From contig CM039464.1 of assembly GCA_022414725.1 (NCBI GenBank), positions 25,820,950 through 25,884,949 on the forward strand: 64,000 bases of DNA. The letters run 5' to 3'. Source of the stretch: Microglena sp. YARC (Eukaryota > Chlorophyta > Chlorophyceae > Chlamydomonadales > Chlamydomonadaceae). This document shows, in pieces, positions 1-13,313 of the stretch; position 1 is the first letter of the stretch; every line of letters begins with the position of its first letter. The notes beneath the pieces are model-generated. The model worked only from the letters and a program-made list of their open reading frames with translations. It was not told where the DNA came from and searched no databases. Position numbers and translations under genes: made by a program.

Positions 1-2
1 AC

Positions 3-896
3 TTCTACCTTGCCACAAAAAAATCCCACCTTGGCTACATAACCGGCCACCAAAACTCCCAAACATACATTCCACATTACACCCCAGCAACCACAGAGAC
101 TTCAGAAAATTACTCTGCAGGCATACTGCTTGGCAGCTCACGAGAGCAAGTCCTGCAACGTATCCCCCCTCATTGCTCCCGCTTCATGCTCCACTACAAT
201 GCTGGATATGGACATGCAAAGACTCTCAAGTTGCACAATGGTGAGTGGTGGGACTTAGACTCTGAGAACATGCGGGGCCCCAAGCGCCTACACTCCTCTG
301 ACTGGCAACACCTTCAGGGCCACATCTATGTGCTAACACACACAACACTCTCCTTTCAAGCGCACCCCTTCCAGCCTGAACTCTATTACAAGCCTAACAA
401 TCACACCACCACTACTGACCCCGAACCTGAACCTGAGCCTGAGCCTGAACCCGAGCCTACACATGAACTTGCACGGGCAGCCTCTATAGCTCTGGTATCT
501 ACAGACGAGGAACCCTCACCCAAACGGAAAAAAACCCGCACTTCCAGACGCCAGGCCCTCACCTCTCGCAATAAATCCCCCACAACTAAATCTCACTCAC
601 CAACACAACCTCAAACTGACAACACTCAATCACATGCAACAACCTTACCCACTCCTAGCAGACCTGTCATTCCTGATGGCCGCAGGATGCGACAGAGTAG
701 GATTTTTGGAGCAGGCTCACCCACCAAGAAACCTACACTGCCCAGACCTACCAACCCCCCCCCCCCCACTAAACGAACCAAGACAGATCATACCACCTTA
801 CACCCTGTCTTTCAGCAACAAACTATACTTCACACTACTAACACCACCACTGTCAACTTGCCGAGGCATAGGATCCTCCTGGGAAATGATCTATGA
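3..896 (+). pseudogene. LINE N-terminal region, possible cysteine-protease-like end plus low-complexity linker
   Basis: An open frame runs from the left edge to a stop at 894-896. At about 186-340 it reads HYNAGYGHAKTL, then GEWWDLDSE, then a Trp-containing block ending in GHIYVL. The His followed by a Trp-Asp-containing strand resembles the catalytic His/Asp half of papain-fold deubiquitinase-like domains (OTU or Josephin). This is inference: the Cys half would lie outside the window. A (PE)n repeat at about 418-462 and a Lys/Arg/Ser/Thr-rich linker follow. The frame then shifts into the endonuclease. Confidence 0.5.
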
Positions 897-1500
897 TCAC
901 ATTCGGACCAACAAAAATGACATTGTTGTTTTAAATGAAACTAAACTCACTTCCAATAGGAAAAGTATCATGAACATGCCAGACTACCACTTTCACCACA
1001 GCAGCAAAACCATCCAACAAGCTACTAACGCTAACAACACTATTACCCACTCAGCTGGTGTCATCACCCTTATTAAGAAAACACTAACTACTCATCCCAC
1101 TAATCATGAGATTCCTACCGAAATAGCTGGCCACCTCACACACCAAACTATTAACAACACCACACATATCTTGGTGTCTATATGCCATGCAATGACCCCA
1201 TCAAACGTGCTGCAATTTACAATCACATCCATTATATTATCTCTAAAAACCCCACTCACCAATACATAGCAGGGGGCGACTGGAACGCTGCCTACTATCC
1301 CACAGACAGGAGCAGCACAACCAATCACCCAGAAGACTACACCCACCAGCAACACTTAAGTAAGTACTTAATTAAACTCCAACCATCTCCACGTCCTCAC
1401 ACTTACTACACTTACACAGACAACCATCCCTATAGCAGCAGGATTGACGATATCATCCCTTATCAACTCCCCTCCAGGAACTACAGTGACAGAAGTCGTC
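858..1500 (+). pseudogene. LINE endonuclease domain (EEP/APE-like)
   Basis: Split over two frames, the segment shows the standard endonuclease landmarks. They are IVVLNETKL near 922-948 (the conserved catalytic Glu block), AGVITLIKK near 1054-1083, GGDWNAAY near 1272-1295 (the GDxN block) and SRIDDII near 1435-1458 (the SxxDY-like end). The domain nicks target DNA to prime reverse transcription. A frameshift between about 1180 and 1270 breaks the frame, so no active enzyme is encoded. Confidence 0.8.
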
Positions 1501-1711
1501 CACCAGATGGGAGACACTTTGGACCACATGCCTTGGAACACCACATCACTTCTGCCCTCTTCCCCCCCCCCAATCTTGACATTCCCCCTACTGACCCAAC
1601 TCCCCAACTACAGCTTCCACTTATGCAACAAGACATGGCTAAGGCCAGAGAAGCAATCTCCCACCAATTCCTTCACCAATTTCAGCACAGCCATACCAAC
1701 ATAGAAGCAGC

Positions 1712-3570
1712 ATGGACTCTCGCACAAGCCCTCCTGGGAAGGACAAAACACCCTCACACATCCAATCCATCAGGCAGGAACTCAAGACCTCCATCCCAGA
1801 AGACCTCAACAGCATGACTGAACATCTTATGATAACCTTACACCAAGCTCTCACCATTATGACTGACACATGCCCCACCAAACCTACCATTCCAGGTATC
1901 TTCCTCCCCCGGCAAATTGCTAAATCATTTAGGAAAATTAACTACCACATGAAACATATTAAATCATTGCGCACAGCCTCCAACTATCTTAACCAGCAAG
2001 GCTATGATGAACTTCGAATCAAACCTTTCACAACTCAAACTTACACCTCCTACACCAAAACTCAAATCCAACACCACCTTCAGAACCTGCTTCTATCTGA
2101 CTACCGTTTATCTTTAACTGAGGACATCCACAACAGCACTGCAGAACAACGTACCATGCAGGCAGCACTCAAGGAGGAACGGGTAACCTCATCTATCAAG
2201 AAGTTTCGGCGTCGTCTCAGCACCCAGGCAAGGCAAAACACACAGATACATTTTCTCCCCTGAAGACCACAAACACACTCCCACTGCCTTGCTGGACACG
2301 AAAACCCACACACTTAGCACTAGCACCCAAGGCCTCCTGGACATCATGACCAGACACATGGAAACACTCATGTCACCACAAACCCCCCCCATCTCAGCCA
2401 ACTACACTGAGCACACTACCACCCCCCCATGGGTCCACCAAATTGACAAATACCACCTGGAAACCCCAGCTAACTCCATCCAACACACAGCTTCTCCCTA
2501 CACTTACCTTTCCTCCTCTACCACTTTTACTGACTGCATCCGCAAGCTTGCCACCAATAAAGCAACTGGACCAGGTGGCATCCCCAACGAGCTCATCCTC
2601 TGCCTCCCAACTGAAATGCATCAAATCATCCACAAACTCATGCAACTTGCATGGATTCTAGGGGAAACCCCGGACTGCTGGAAAATTTCTCACACAGTTG
2701 TGCTCTATAAGAAATCAGACCCGTGTCTCCCACAAAATTACAGACCGATAGGACTCAACAACGCAGTGCCAAGCTATGGACCTCCTTGGTCACAAACACT
2801 CTCACAACTTACTCTGAAACTAAACCATATTCTCAGTGCCTGCCAGGAAGGCTTTCGAAAGGACAAGAGCACTTCCCGACAACTTCTCAACCTTCTCCAC
2901 AATATAGAGGACGCTGCCCTCTTTCATCAAGATCTTTTTTGCTGCCTACTTTGACTTTAGCTCAGCCTTCAACATGATTGATCACCAGAAATTACTGAGC
3001 ATCATGCACAATCTTGGTTACACGCATGACACAATAGACACAATTAAGGGCATTTACACTAACTCAACCACCCATATCCTTTCTCAACAACACGCCTGGC
3101 CCTCTCCTATCTCCATCACCAGAGGCACCATACAGGGAGACACCCTGTCCCCTCTCCTCTTCATTATCTTTCTAGAACCCCTCCACAGATGGCTCCGCTC
3201 TGGAGGGCGGGGTTACAGAGCAGCGTCCCTACCTGCCGCAACAGCTGATGAGCATCACACTAGTAGCTTGGGCTACGCTGACGACACTGCCGTCCTCACT
3301 AGTACCGCGGAGGATCTTCGAATCCAGTGTGGTAAGGTTCAACAATTTAGTGTCTGGTCTGGCATCCCACTCAGTGCCACTAAATGTGTGGTCAGTGGCA
3401 TTCTCCACAAATCCCACCCCTCCCATCCTACCCACAACAACACCCTTAAACAACGCCTAAACAAAATACCTCTGGGTGACTCTTATGCAACATACCAACC
3501 TCCTACAAATACCTTGGGGTCCACATCTCTCTCACTCTTAATTGGAAAACTCAACTACACGCCACCATAG
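1712..3570 (+). pseudogene. LINE reverse transcriptase domain
   Basis: In consecutive open pieces I read KATGPGGIPNE (about 2559-2591), a TVVLYKK...NYRPIGL block (about 2696-2757), QEGFRKDKSTSRQ (about 2847-2885), DFSSAFNMID (about 2951-2982), TIQGDTLSPLLF (about 3127-3163) and GYADDTAVL (3271-3297). The two catalytic Asp residues of YADD are intact, but frameshifts near 2265, 2770 and 2950 interrupt the reading frame. These are RT blocks 2 to 5 of a non-LTR element. Confidence 0.88.
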
Positions 3571-5460
3571 CAACCATTCATTATAAAGGACTGCGTATTC
3601 TAACCAAAGCCAAACCCAGAGCAACTCCAGATCAATGTGTCCGCATTATCGCACAATGTATACGTGCAGCTATTAAATATCCCATGATAGTAGCCCCCTT
3701 CTCACTCACTAACATCCACGTCATTGATAGAGCAGTTCTCAAAACGGTCAAACTCTGCTGCACACTTCCCAGATCCTTTCCCACTAGAGCCCTTCAACTT
3801 CCTAAAACAGAAGCAGGTCTCGGAGTTCCCTCCCTACTTACAGAGTACACTCAAATCACGGCTTCAGCCCTTACACAAGCCATGAACGATCAGGGCCATC
3901 TTGGCATTCTCACCTGAGCCCTTCTTAATAAAACTACTTCCACTATGACTACACTCAACCCTCTCTCTCTTTCCTCTAAACAGTTAACACACATGTCTCT
4001 AGCCCGTCAACTTGATATCCTTAGCCAATCCAGCATCAAACTCACTTGGAATGACACAGAACTTCTGGACAAACTTAACATCCACCCCTACTTCTCCTCC
4101 TCATGCCATACCTATCAAACTCATGACCCCTTCCACGACTTGAATATTTATACCTACCATGACCTGGTCACACCTACGGGAACCCACCTCATCAGCACTA
4201 CTGATCTCCCCTTATTATTCCTCCCAAATTACCAAACATCACAGACGCTCTCTTAACCTTCTCATAGCCCACCTAACTCTGGCTAAATTCGACTACCCCC
4301 TCACCCACACCGAACCCCTCCCGCTCATGCACCGCCAGCTCGCAGCCGAATACGCAGTCACTCCTAACACTACTGACATTATCAAACTCCCACCCACCAC
4401 TGACTTTATTGCCACCCTACCCAACGCTACTACTCCTCCACCCCTCTAACTGACGCAGACTACGGGGCGGATTCCCTTGGGACATCGAAGGGAACCAATG
4501 GTGGGCATGGCCTACGACAACTGCTGACAGCTTACGCGCAGCGTGCGTGGGGCTGCAACAGTAAAGACGAAACCTGGGCGGCCCGCCACTACCTGTGTAA
4601 ATCCTGGATTCACCATAGCACCACAACGCGATTTTTCCGCCACTACGCCATAACTAAAACTTCCCACCCTGACAGGCTCCGCGAGGCTATGCTCTACCCA
4701 ACGGCCAACGCTCCTGCAACGCCAACTCGCTTACTCCATCTCACCTATGGCTCCCAATACAAAAGCTCTCTTGTATATTACTAGCTGGCGCAGCAAACGC
4801 TCCCTAGACACCTGGCAACTCTACCAGTACTACTGTTGCCCACGTTCAGTGGGCTCCCACAACCCATGCACAATGACCACATCCATTCCTACACTCAAGC
4901 TGGATATAGCATCCACTACAGCAAACCAGTCACTTCCACCATTTCTATCATCCACTGGAAAACCGCAATCTCACCTCATCTCTCACCTCTGCGAAATGCT
5001 GGGGCAACAAGCCTACGACCACTCGTCCACCCCTTTAAGTCAGCCTTTCACCACCACTTGTCAAAATCTGAGGAAAGACTCCACCTTACCAACCCTCAGC
5101 AGCAAGGCCAATGGACCACCACCCCAGGCTTCCAAGCTGACAACCACGCCCTTGTCCACAAATTGCTGCATGTGGATACACAAGACAGACACCCAGACTG
5201 GGACATCCAACCACCCCTCTCCTACATTATCCAAACAGGCATCCTCACCAACAATGGATGGCCAGAACACCCACACACACAAACATCTCTCTTATCTCTA
5301 CACCCCCACTGGAAATGTATTGGGCACACCCCAACAACAGACTTACCTCCCTCCAGCAGAATTATGAGCGCTTCAAAACTACCCACCCTACCAAATGGCA
5401 ACAACTAACCCAGGGAGGAAACCTACCATACAGACCTAGCTGCTCTCTTCACTAGGTACA
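3571..5460 (+). pseudogene. LINE region between RT and RNase H
   Basis: The RT thumb-like part continues (KYLGVHISLTLNW near 3511-3550, in a shifted frame). Long, mostly open stretches of unknown function follow, with stops near 4255, 4447 and 5406. A segment reading YTPTGKCIGH-like around 5299-5330 is recognisable again at 20.45 kb. No catalytic motif is visible. I treat it as the connecting region of the same dead element. Confidence 0.6.
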
Positions 5461-6760
5461 GAGCTACCCCTGCTTCTACCAATATTCTCTCTCCTGTCCT
5501 CCGCACCAAGCCATAGCAAAAGCTAGGTATCACCCCACCACCGAACTTCTACTCCTCTGCAGCTATGATCAGAGCCTTCTCAGCTACTCCTCTCCTCACC
5601 TAGCTGACCAGCTCTTTGGGTCCAACGAGGACCCCTTCCACACTGTCTGGACTGGGGGCTCCCTAGTGGACATCCCTAGCTCAGTCACCCTGGCACACCA
5701 AGCACTCAGGTGGCTAGCCAGTGCAGATTATGCTGAGATTCCATCAGTCAGCCCCCACATGCACTGTCATGCTCATCCCTGACACTTGCTATGCTCCCTA
5801 CAACAAACTTCTCCACCACCCCTGGTCCACTACATTGACTCCAGGCCCACTCTGAACTTATATGGATACCTCTGACACCTGGTTGGGCAGTAAACTCCAC
5901 ACTTCCTCCATCACCAAAAGTTACACCTCATCCTTATCTGCAGTCCCCAAAGTCAACTTACTACTTTCCCAACCTTCAAGCCTTTATCCAGCTTTGGCAC
6001 GACCACATTGCACAGCTCTCCCCCACTGGAGCCCACCACTATTACCCACCTGACAACCCTCACCTCCTCTGACATCAGATACTTACCCTAGAAAACTCAG
6101 ATCACTCACCTCAAAACCTTGGCACACTCCACACCGCGAGCACCCTCACCTCTCTACTCCTGCCCACTACTCCCATGCACATACCGCAGGCTATCCTCTC
6201 TGCAGGCCTCCAGGTCTACACAGATGGCAGCCTGATCAAAGGTAACTCAGCTCCCTAGTAAAATAGGGCTGCAGTTTTATGTCCCATTGCAGGGATGAGC
6301 TACACATCAACCCAGGTGGGCTGGGGGCCACCAGGACTAACAACAGAGCAGAACTATGGCAATTCACCAAGCCATTATTAACATTCCATACGATACTAAG
6401 CCTCACCCTCCACAACTGACAGTCTCTGTTTCACTTCAACTCATCAAAAAATGATCCATGATCCCACCACACAAGCCACGCGCTCCTACATGCTGAGCTG
6501 CTACATTCAATCCAATCTCACCTTTATTCAACGAATTGGGTACATGGCTTCACACAACCACCCTTTTGCAAAGTACGCTTGCCCACACAGGCATTCTTGG
6601 AAATGACGGGCTGACAGCCTAGCGCGTAAGGCGCAGATGACCCTGCCTCCATCACCAGATATACTGATAACACTGGAAATCCCAGACACAATGTTTACTG
6701 GCCCACTGTCCAACCTCTCGCACGCCATGGGAGATATCCCGCCCACGCATTCTAGCACCT
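5461..6760 (+). pseudogene. LINE RNase H domain, decayed
   Basis: The RNase H signature VYTDGSLIKG is at about 6214-6243, RAEL at about 6345-6356, and a GNDGADSLARKA-like end at about 6597-6632 with an in-frame stop. The first Asp and the Glu are kept. An upstream part (about 5611-5800) reads DQLFGSNEDPFHTVW and ALRWLASADYAE. It is homologous to the fragment amplified at 20.8-26 kb. Confidence 0.72.
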
Positions 6761-6959
6761 AACCTCATCACAAGGCATCAGCTCCAACCTAACCCATAGC
6801 TGCACCTGGCCAACACCCGCTTAAAGGATTTAAATCCCCACCTGGGCCGATAACCACTCCTCACCAACTTCCTCATGCAAGTAATAAATTTTCGGTCCTC
6901 TACCCTTGATCGCCAGCAATAAAACAATCCACATCCTAAAGCCCGCTGGGTCGACGTGG

Positions 6960-7166
6960 CATCGTAAACTTGCATATCGGTTGGAAACTTCCTTTATTAA
7001 CCACACCACCCGCCCCAAACCCTCTATGCCCCATATGCCGCATATGTGAGGACGGAGCGGGCCCAATTCTGCGGGCCTGCTCACACCAGACTTCAGGGCT
7101 CTATATCAAAGTACATGACGCCGCAGTGCGACTCATCACAAGCATCTCACTGGCGACGCTGGCTCA

Positions 7167-7207
<41 letters not shown>

Positions 7208-7380
7208 CGGCAGAATGAATATGGACCTGGCAAGGAGGAAGGACCTCCGAGGGGGTCCTAGGCAAACCCGGCTCCCTGACCTGGCTACGCCCTTCTCTAT
7301 TACAGAAGAGGCCTGGAGGAGAATGAGACCTATCTTGCATCCTACTGACATAGACTCTCGCTACCGTCTTAAGAGATAAG
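6960..7380 (+). pseudogene. LINE C-terminal zinc knuckle and tail
   Basis: At about 7020-7140 a frame reads CPICRICEDGAGPILRAC, then SHQTSGLYIKVHDAAVRLI. This Cys/His arrangement is found at the C-terminus of many LINE polyproteins. After the poly-G tract, another open stretch (about 7210-7378) reads ITEEAWRRMRP, followed by a short tail and a stop. Poly-G disrupts the frame. Confidence 0.65.
7167..7207 (+). repeat. Poly-G tract, 41 nt
   Basis: An uninterrupted run of 41 G lies inside the LINE C-terminal coding region. Its length is probably uncertain in the assembly. Confidence 0.9.
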
Positions 7381-7877
7381 AAATTTGCTCCCTTGAGCCT
7401 TGCTATTTGCTCTGGGATACCAACTCATGCTATCCGAAGTTTTTATCACTACATGCCCGATGCGGCTAGACTAGTGATGCTCGCAATCGGCTGGATTATC
7501 TTGGTTCACACTAGTTATCACAATTGGAACAACGGTTATCCAACCTTCTTTTTGACTTTCTATGGGCTACCTTGACTTAAAGATGTGTGCCCTGCGACTG
7601 GCAGACACAGTCCACTCTCACTCTATTTCTAGCTTCCAAGTATTTACAGTGCAGACGCTTTATGGAGACCCAACAGGGCCTCAATACCAGGGGATTAAGT
7701 AATTTACCTGGTTCTCCACTTGTTAAAGTTTGCCCCACCTAGGGCTTATTCAACTCCTGACAAGGAGACTCTTTTATGGTGACTAACTGCAGCCTCCGCT
7801 TACGCAGTGTGTGCCTTACTCACGTCCTGAGAAGTGGCGCTATATCGATGCTACAATTTCAATTTCAATTTCAATCA
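7381..7877. other. Unassigned sequence before gap
   Basis: About 0.5 kb without a convincing gene. It may be LINE 3' UTR. It ends in a short (CAATTT)n run at the gap edge. Confidence 0.4.
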
Positions 7878-8877
7878 NNNNNNNNNNNNNNNNNNNNNNN
7901 NNNNNNNNNNNNNNNNNNNNNNNNNNNNNNNNNNNNNNNNNNNNNNNNNNNNNNNNNNNNNNNNNNNNNNNNNNNNNNNNNNNNNNNNNNNNNNNNNNNN
8001 NNNNNNNNNNNNNNNNNNNNNNNNNNNNNNNNNNNNNNNNNNNNNNNNNNNNNNNNNNNNNNNNNNNNNNNNNNNNNNNNNNNNNNNNNNNNNNNNNNNN
8101 NNNNNNNNNNNNNNNNNNNNNNNNNNNNNNNNNNNNNNNNNNNNNNNNNNNNNNNNNNNNNNNNNNNNNNNNNNNNNNNNNNNNNNNNNNNNNNNNNNNN
8201 NNNNNNNNNNNNNNNNNNNNNNNNNNNNNNNNNNNNNNNNNNNNNNNNNNNNNNNNNNNNNNNNNNNNNNNNNNNNNNNNNNNNNNNNNNNNNNNNNNNN
8301 NNNNNNNNNNNNNNNNNNNNNNNNNNNNNNNNNNNNNNNNNNNNNNNNNNNNNNNNNNNNNNNNNNNNNNNNNNNNNNNNNNNNNNNNNNNNNNNNNNNN
8401 NNNNNNNNNNNNNNNNNNNNNNNNNNNNNNNNNNNNNNNNNNNNNNNNNNNNNNNNNNNNNNNNNNNNNNNNNNNNNNNNNNNNNNNNNNNNNNNNNNNN
8501 NNNNNNNNNNNNNNNNNNNNNNNNNNNNNNNNNNNNNNNNNNNNNNNNNNNNNNNNNNNNNNNNNNNNNNNNNNNNNNNNNNNNNNNNNNNNNNNNNNNN
8601 NNNNNNNNNNNNNNNNNNNNNNNNNNNNNNNNNNNNNNNNNNNNNNNNNNNNNNNNNNNNNNNNNNNNNNNNNNNNNNNNNNNNNNNNNNNNNNNNNNNN
8701 NNNNNNNNNNNNNNNNNNNNNNNNNNNNNNNNNNNNNNNNNNNNNNNNNNNNNNNNNNNNNNNNNNNNNNNNNNNNNNNNNNNNNNNNNNNNNNNNNNNN
8801 NNNNNNNNNNNNNNNNNNNNNNNNNNNNNNNNNNNNNNNNNNNNNNNNNNNNNNNNNNNNNNNNNNNNNNNNNNNNN
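7878..8877. other. Assembly gap, exactly 1000 N
   Basis: The run of N is exactly 1000 long, the usual placeholder for a gap of unknown size. Open frames across it are meaningless. Confidence 0.99.
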
Positions 8878-8937
8878 AAACCATTAAGCTCACATCTTTG
8901 ACTCACACACACACATGCCTGACACTCACACATACTT

Positions 8938-9035
8938 GCTATGTATGTTACAGTCCCTCAGGGGTAGCCAAATAGAGCTAAACCGGACTTGCCCACCAAA
9001 ACGTAAATGGAAGGGCTTAAAAAGAAACATACCAC
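8938..9035 (+). repeat. Dispersed repeat family 1, copy 1 of 4
   Basis: It shares a core (GGGGTAGCCAAATAG..., then CTTGCCCA..., then AAGGGCTTAAAAAGAAAC) with 18172-18265, 37736-37856 and 43335-43450, all on the plus strand. It is probably a short non-autonomous element. Its type is not recognised. Confidence 0.6.
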
Positions 9036-9690
9036 ACAAGCACTCACATCCCCCCCCCCCCCCCCCCCCCAGTTTTTGTATTATCAAAATCTGAAATGGT
9101 ACTTCTATTCCCTAGCTACAATGATGGTTTCAGGCGCTCCCACACTACAGCCTAATCGCCACACTGTCGTACTGCTCCCGCGCGCCGCACGGCCCTGCCC
9201 GCAACAGCCCGAAGCTCTGAAGCCGCACCTCCAGGGAGCCGCTTTAAGAGCTTTCTATAGCTATAAGCATTTGGGGCATGTTGGGGGGACAAAAGCGAAT
9301 TTACTAATTTCGCTCACCGCTTTAAACGGTGGCCGTCCAAACTAGCCGAGATCGCTATGGTATAATAGCCTAATCGCGTGGAAATAAAAAATAGAAATAC
9401 TCCAGTGGGCCGACTCCCCGCGCCCCCCCCCACCACCCACTACACCCCCAGCCTCTCCTCTCTTTGCTCCCATGTTTGTAGTTACCCTTCACAACCAGCC
9501 AACACCAACACTCATATAACGCTCGCCAGACGCAGATTTTTAAGTATGTTGCATTCTCAAACATCTCGGCGGGCGTGCAACCGGTCTTCGCAGACGCTTG
9601 ATTTTGAAACCGGTTTGCGAAATCAAGCCATTTTTGAAAGTTATTTTGTATGAGTTGAAATCGGGAAACGGGCGGTTGCATCCGGAAAGC
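9036..9690. other. Unassigned region with short open frame
   Basis: It contains a poly-C run (about 9051-9070) and an open stretch of 112 codons (9007-9345, plus strand) without recognisable motifs. I do not call a gene here. It could hold an upstream exon of the plus-strand gene or an old transposon. Confidence 0.3.
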
Positions 9691-12648
9691 CAGCCATCGG
9701 GCACACACACACCCTTCCCCACCCCCCCACACAAACATCCTCACATCCCCTCCCTCTCTCCTCCCTTTTTGCAGTGCAAAACCCCTTCACCAACACCAAA
9801 TCACACACACACTCAACACAACTCCCCCCCCCCTTCCCACCCCCGTACACACAGCAGACTCACATCCCCTCCCTCCTACCTCCAATGTTTTCATGACCCC
9901 CTTCACAACGACCAAATCCACACAACACACACTCATACACACACTCCACCCCCCCCCCACCCTCCTCCCCCCCCACACCCGCCCCCTCCCTTTCCACCCC
10001 GCACACACACACACACTCACAGTCCCCCTCCCTCCTACTCCATTTTCCAATCAAGTGAACCCCCAAAACAACACCATATCTCACACCACTTACGCTCACA
10101 GACTTCACATCCCCTCCCTCCCCCCTCCTCCCTTTTGCTGTGAACCCCTTCACAACACACAATCTCACACACTCACATTCAGCAGCATCGCTCACATCTA
10201 AACCCCCCCCTGACTCCTCCATCATCCCTCTTTGCAGTGAGCCCTTTCAAGAGCACCATCCACACACAGCAACCACACACACAAAACACAACCCCCCCCA
10301 CACTACGCTCATACACACACTACATACCACAACCCCGCACACACACACTCATACACACACACATACACAACCCCGCCACACACACACTCATACACACCAC
10401 ATACACAACCCCGCACCACACACACACGTCATAGGCACACACACATACACAACCCCGCGACACACACACTCATACACACACGACACATTTTACACAACCC
10501 GCACACACACACTCATACACACACACTCATACCACACATACACAACCCCAACCGCACACACACACTCATACACACACACACCATACAACAAACACCGCAC
10601 ACACACACTCATACACACACATACACAACCCTGCACACACACACGCATACACACACACATACACAACCCCGCACACACACACTCCATACACACACCACAA
10701 CCCCGCACACACACACTCATACACACACACATACACAACCCCGCACACACACACACTCATACACACACATTAACACAATCCCCGCACACACACACATACC
10801 ACATACCACACACATTACACAACCCGCCGCACGCACACACTCATACACCACACACATACACAACCCCACAACACACACAACACAACCAACACACACACTC
10901 ATACACACACACACTATACACAACCCGCACACACACAATCATACACCCACAGACTCCCACCCCACCCCTCCTCCTCTTCCTCCTCCTCCTTTAGCAGTGA
11001 GCCCCTTTGCACTCACACAACCACACACATACAAACCCCACACAGCACACCATACACAACCCCGCCACACTACCACAGCTCACACAACCCATGTCAACCC
11101 CGACACACACAATCATACACACACACAGACTCCCCACCCACCCCCTCTCCTCTTCTCACTCCTCCCTCTTACAGTGAGCCCCTTTGCCACCACCACCACC
11201 ACCACACATAACAAAACCCCGCACACACACACAACACAAATACACAACCTGAAATACAAACCCTGCACACACTTCACCCACCCCACCCACCCCCTCCTCC
11301 TCTTACCTCCTCCTCCCTCTTAGCAGTGAGCCCCTTTGCAACACCAACTACACACACAACCCACAACCCCGTACACACACACTCATACACACACATACAC
11401 AACCCCGCACACACACACTCATACACACACACAGACTCCCCACCCCACCCCCTCCTCCTCTTCCTCCTCCTCACCCTTCCCTCTTCAGCAGTGAGCCCCT
11501 TTGCCAACACCAACCACACACACACACATACACAACCCCACACACACACACTCATACACACACACACAGACTCCCCATCCCATCCACCCCACCCCCTCCT
11601 CCTTCTCCTCCTTTCCTCCCTCTAGCAGTGAGCCCCTTTGCAACACCAACCACACATAGACACATACACAACCCCGCACACACACACTCATACAAAACCC
11701 GCACACACACACTCATACACACACACATACACAACCCTGCACACACAACGCATACACATCACACACACACATACACAATCCCCGCACACACACACTCATA
11801 CACACACACACACAACCCGCACACACTCACACAGCACGCACTACACTCAACACACACACATACGCAACCCCGCACACACATCACACACACACCCCCGCAC
11901 ACACACACTTCATACACACACACATACGCATACCACACACATACACAACCACACACACACACACACACACATCATACACCGCCTCACACACGACACAGAC
12001 TCCCCACCCCACCCCCTCCTCCTCTTCCTCCTCCTCCCTCTTAGCAGTGAGCCCCTTTGCAACACCAACCACACACACACACATACACAACCCCGCACAC
12101 ACACACACACTCATACACACACACAGATTCCCCACCCCACCCCCTCTCCTCCTTTCCTCCTCCTCCTCCTCCCTCTTAGCAGTGAGCCCCTTTGCAACAC
12201 CAACTACACACACACACATACACAACCCCGCACACACACACTCATACACACACATACACAACCCCGCACACACACACTCATACACACACACTAGACTCCC
12301 CACCCCACCCCCTCCTCCTCTTCCTCCTCCTCCTCTTTAGCAGTGAGCCCCTTTGCAACACCAACTACACACACACACATACACAACCCCGCACACACAC
12401 ACTCATACACACACACACAGACTCCCCATCCCATCCCACCCCACCCCCTCCTCCTTCTCCTCCTTTTCCTCCCTCTTAGCAGTGAGCCCCTTTGCAACAC
12501 CAACCACACATAGACACATACACAACCCCGCACACACACACTCATACACACACAGACTCCCCCCAACCCCACCCCACCTCCTCCTCCTCCTCCCTGATAG
12601 CAGTGAGCCCCCTTAGCAACACCCACACACATACATACACGCACAGAC

Positions 12649-12684
<36 letters not shown>

Positions 12685-13313
12685 TCCTCATCCTCATCCA
12701 CATCATCCCTGTGAACCCCTTCGCAATACCAACCACGAAGCAACAACATCGGCATACTCTTACACACATACACACACTGGTGCATACACTCGTACACACA
12801 TACGCACACATACACACATGCGTACACACACAGACTCACATCCCCCTCTTCCTCCCTATCTGCAGCGAGCCCCTTCGCAACACCAACCACGCAGCAACAA
12901 CATTGGCATACTCATACACACATACTCATACACACACATACACACACTCATACACACATACGCACACATACACACATGCATACACACACAGACTCACATC
13001 CCCCTCCTCCTCCTGATCTGCAGTGAGCCTCTTCGCAACACCAACCACGCAGGCAACCACACACATACATACACACACAGACTCACACCTCCCTCCTCCT
13101 CCTCCTCCTCTCCTCCTCCTCCTCCTCCTCCTCCTCCTCTCTCCTCCTCCTCCCTGTTTGCAGTGAGCCCCTTCGCAAAACCAACGACACAGCAACAACA
13201 TTGGCATACCCATGCACACCCACACATACACACACAACCACGCACACACTCATACACACAAACACATGCATACACACACAGACTCCCATCCCCCTCTTCC
13301 TCCCTGTCTGCAG
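9690..13313 (+). repeat. CA-rich array with about 20 copies of a splice-acceptor/exon-start motif
   Basis: Units of about 130-170 bp each end in a C/T-rich tract, then GCAG, then TGAGCCCCTTTGCAACACC, then (CA)n with CATACACAACCCCGC sub-repeats. The same tract-AG-TGAGCCCCTTCGCAACACC occurs once more at 13290-13335, where it runs into an open coding-like exon (13314-13522). The array therefore looks like repeated duplication of that exon's 5' edge into the upstream intron. Clear copies sit near 10985, 11170, 11325, 11490, 11627, 12046, 12181, 12342, 12480, 12600, 12865, 13021 and 13161. Confidence 0.8.

Larger units (their letters stand above)
1..7380 (+). mobile_element. Degenerate LINE (non-LTR retrotransposon) with EN, RT, RNase H and zinc knuckle
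   Basis: Going left to right, the plus strand carries a protease-like segment, an apurinic-type endonuclease, a reverse transcriptase with a YADD box, an RNase H domain and a C-terminal CCHC-like zinc knuckle. This domain order is typical of LINEs. The coding sequence is broken into many short open stretches by frameshifts and stops, so the copy is dead. The 5' end lies left of the window. The 3' end is unclear because a poly-G tract and then a 1000-N gap follow. Codons are rich in A and C, unlike the two host genes. Fragments of a related element occur at 20.4-21.1 kb and in the following tandem array. Confidence 0.88.

Noticed and set aside
7776..8975. Open frames of 340-399 codons
   Set aside because: They consist almost entirely of the 1000-N gap.
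10140..13016. Thr/His-rich and Cys/Val-rich open frames in the CA-rich region
   Set aside because: They are translations of (CA)n/(GT)n and decoy acceptor units; no independent coding evidence.
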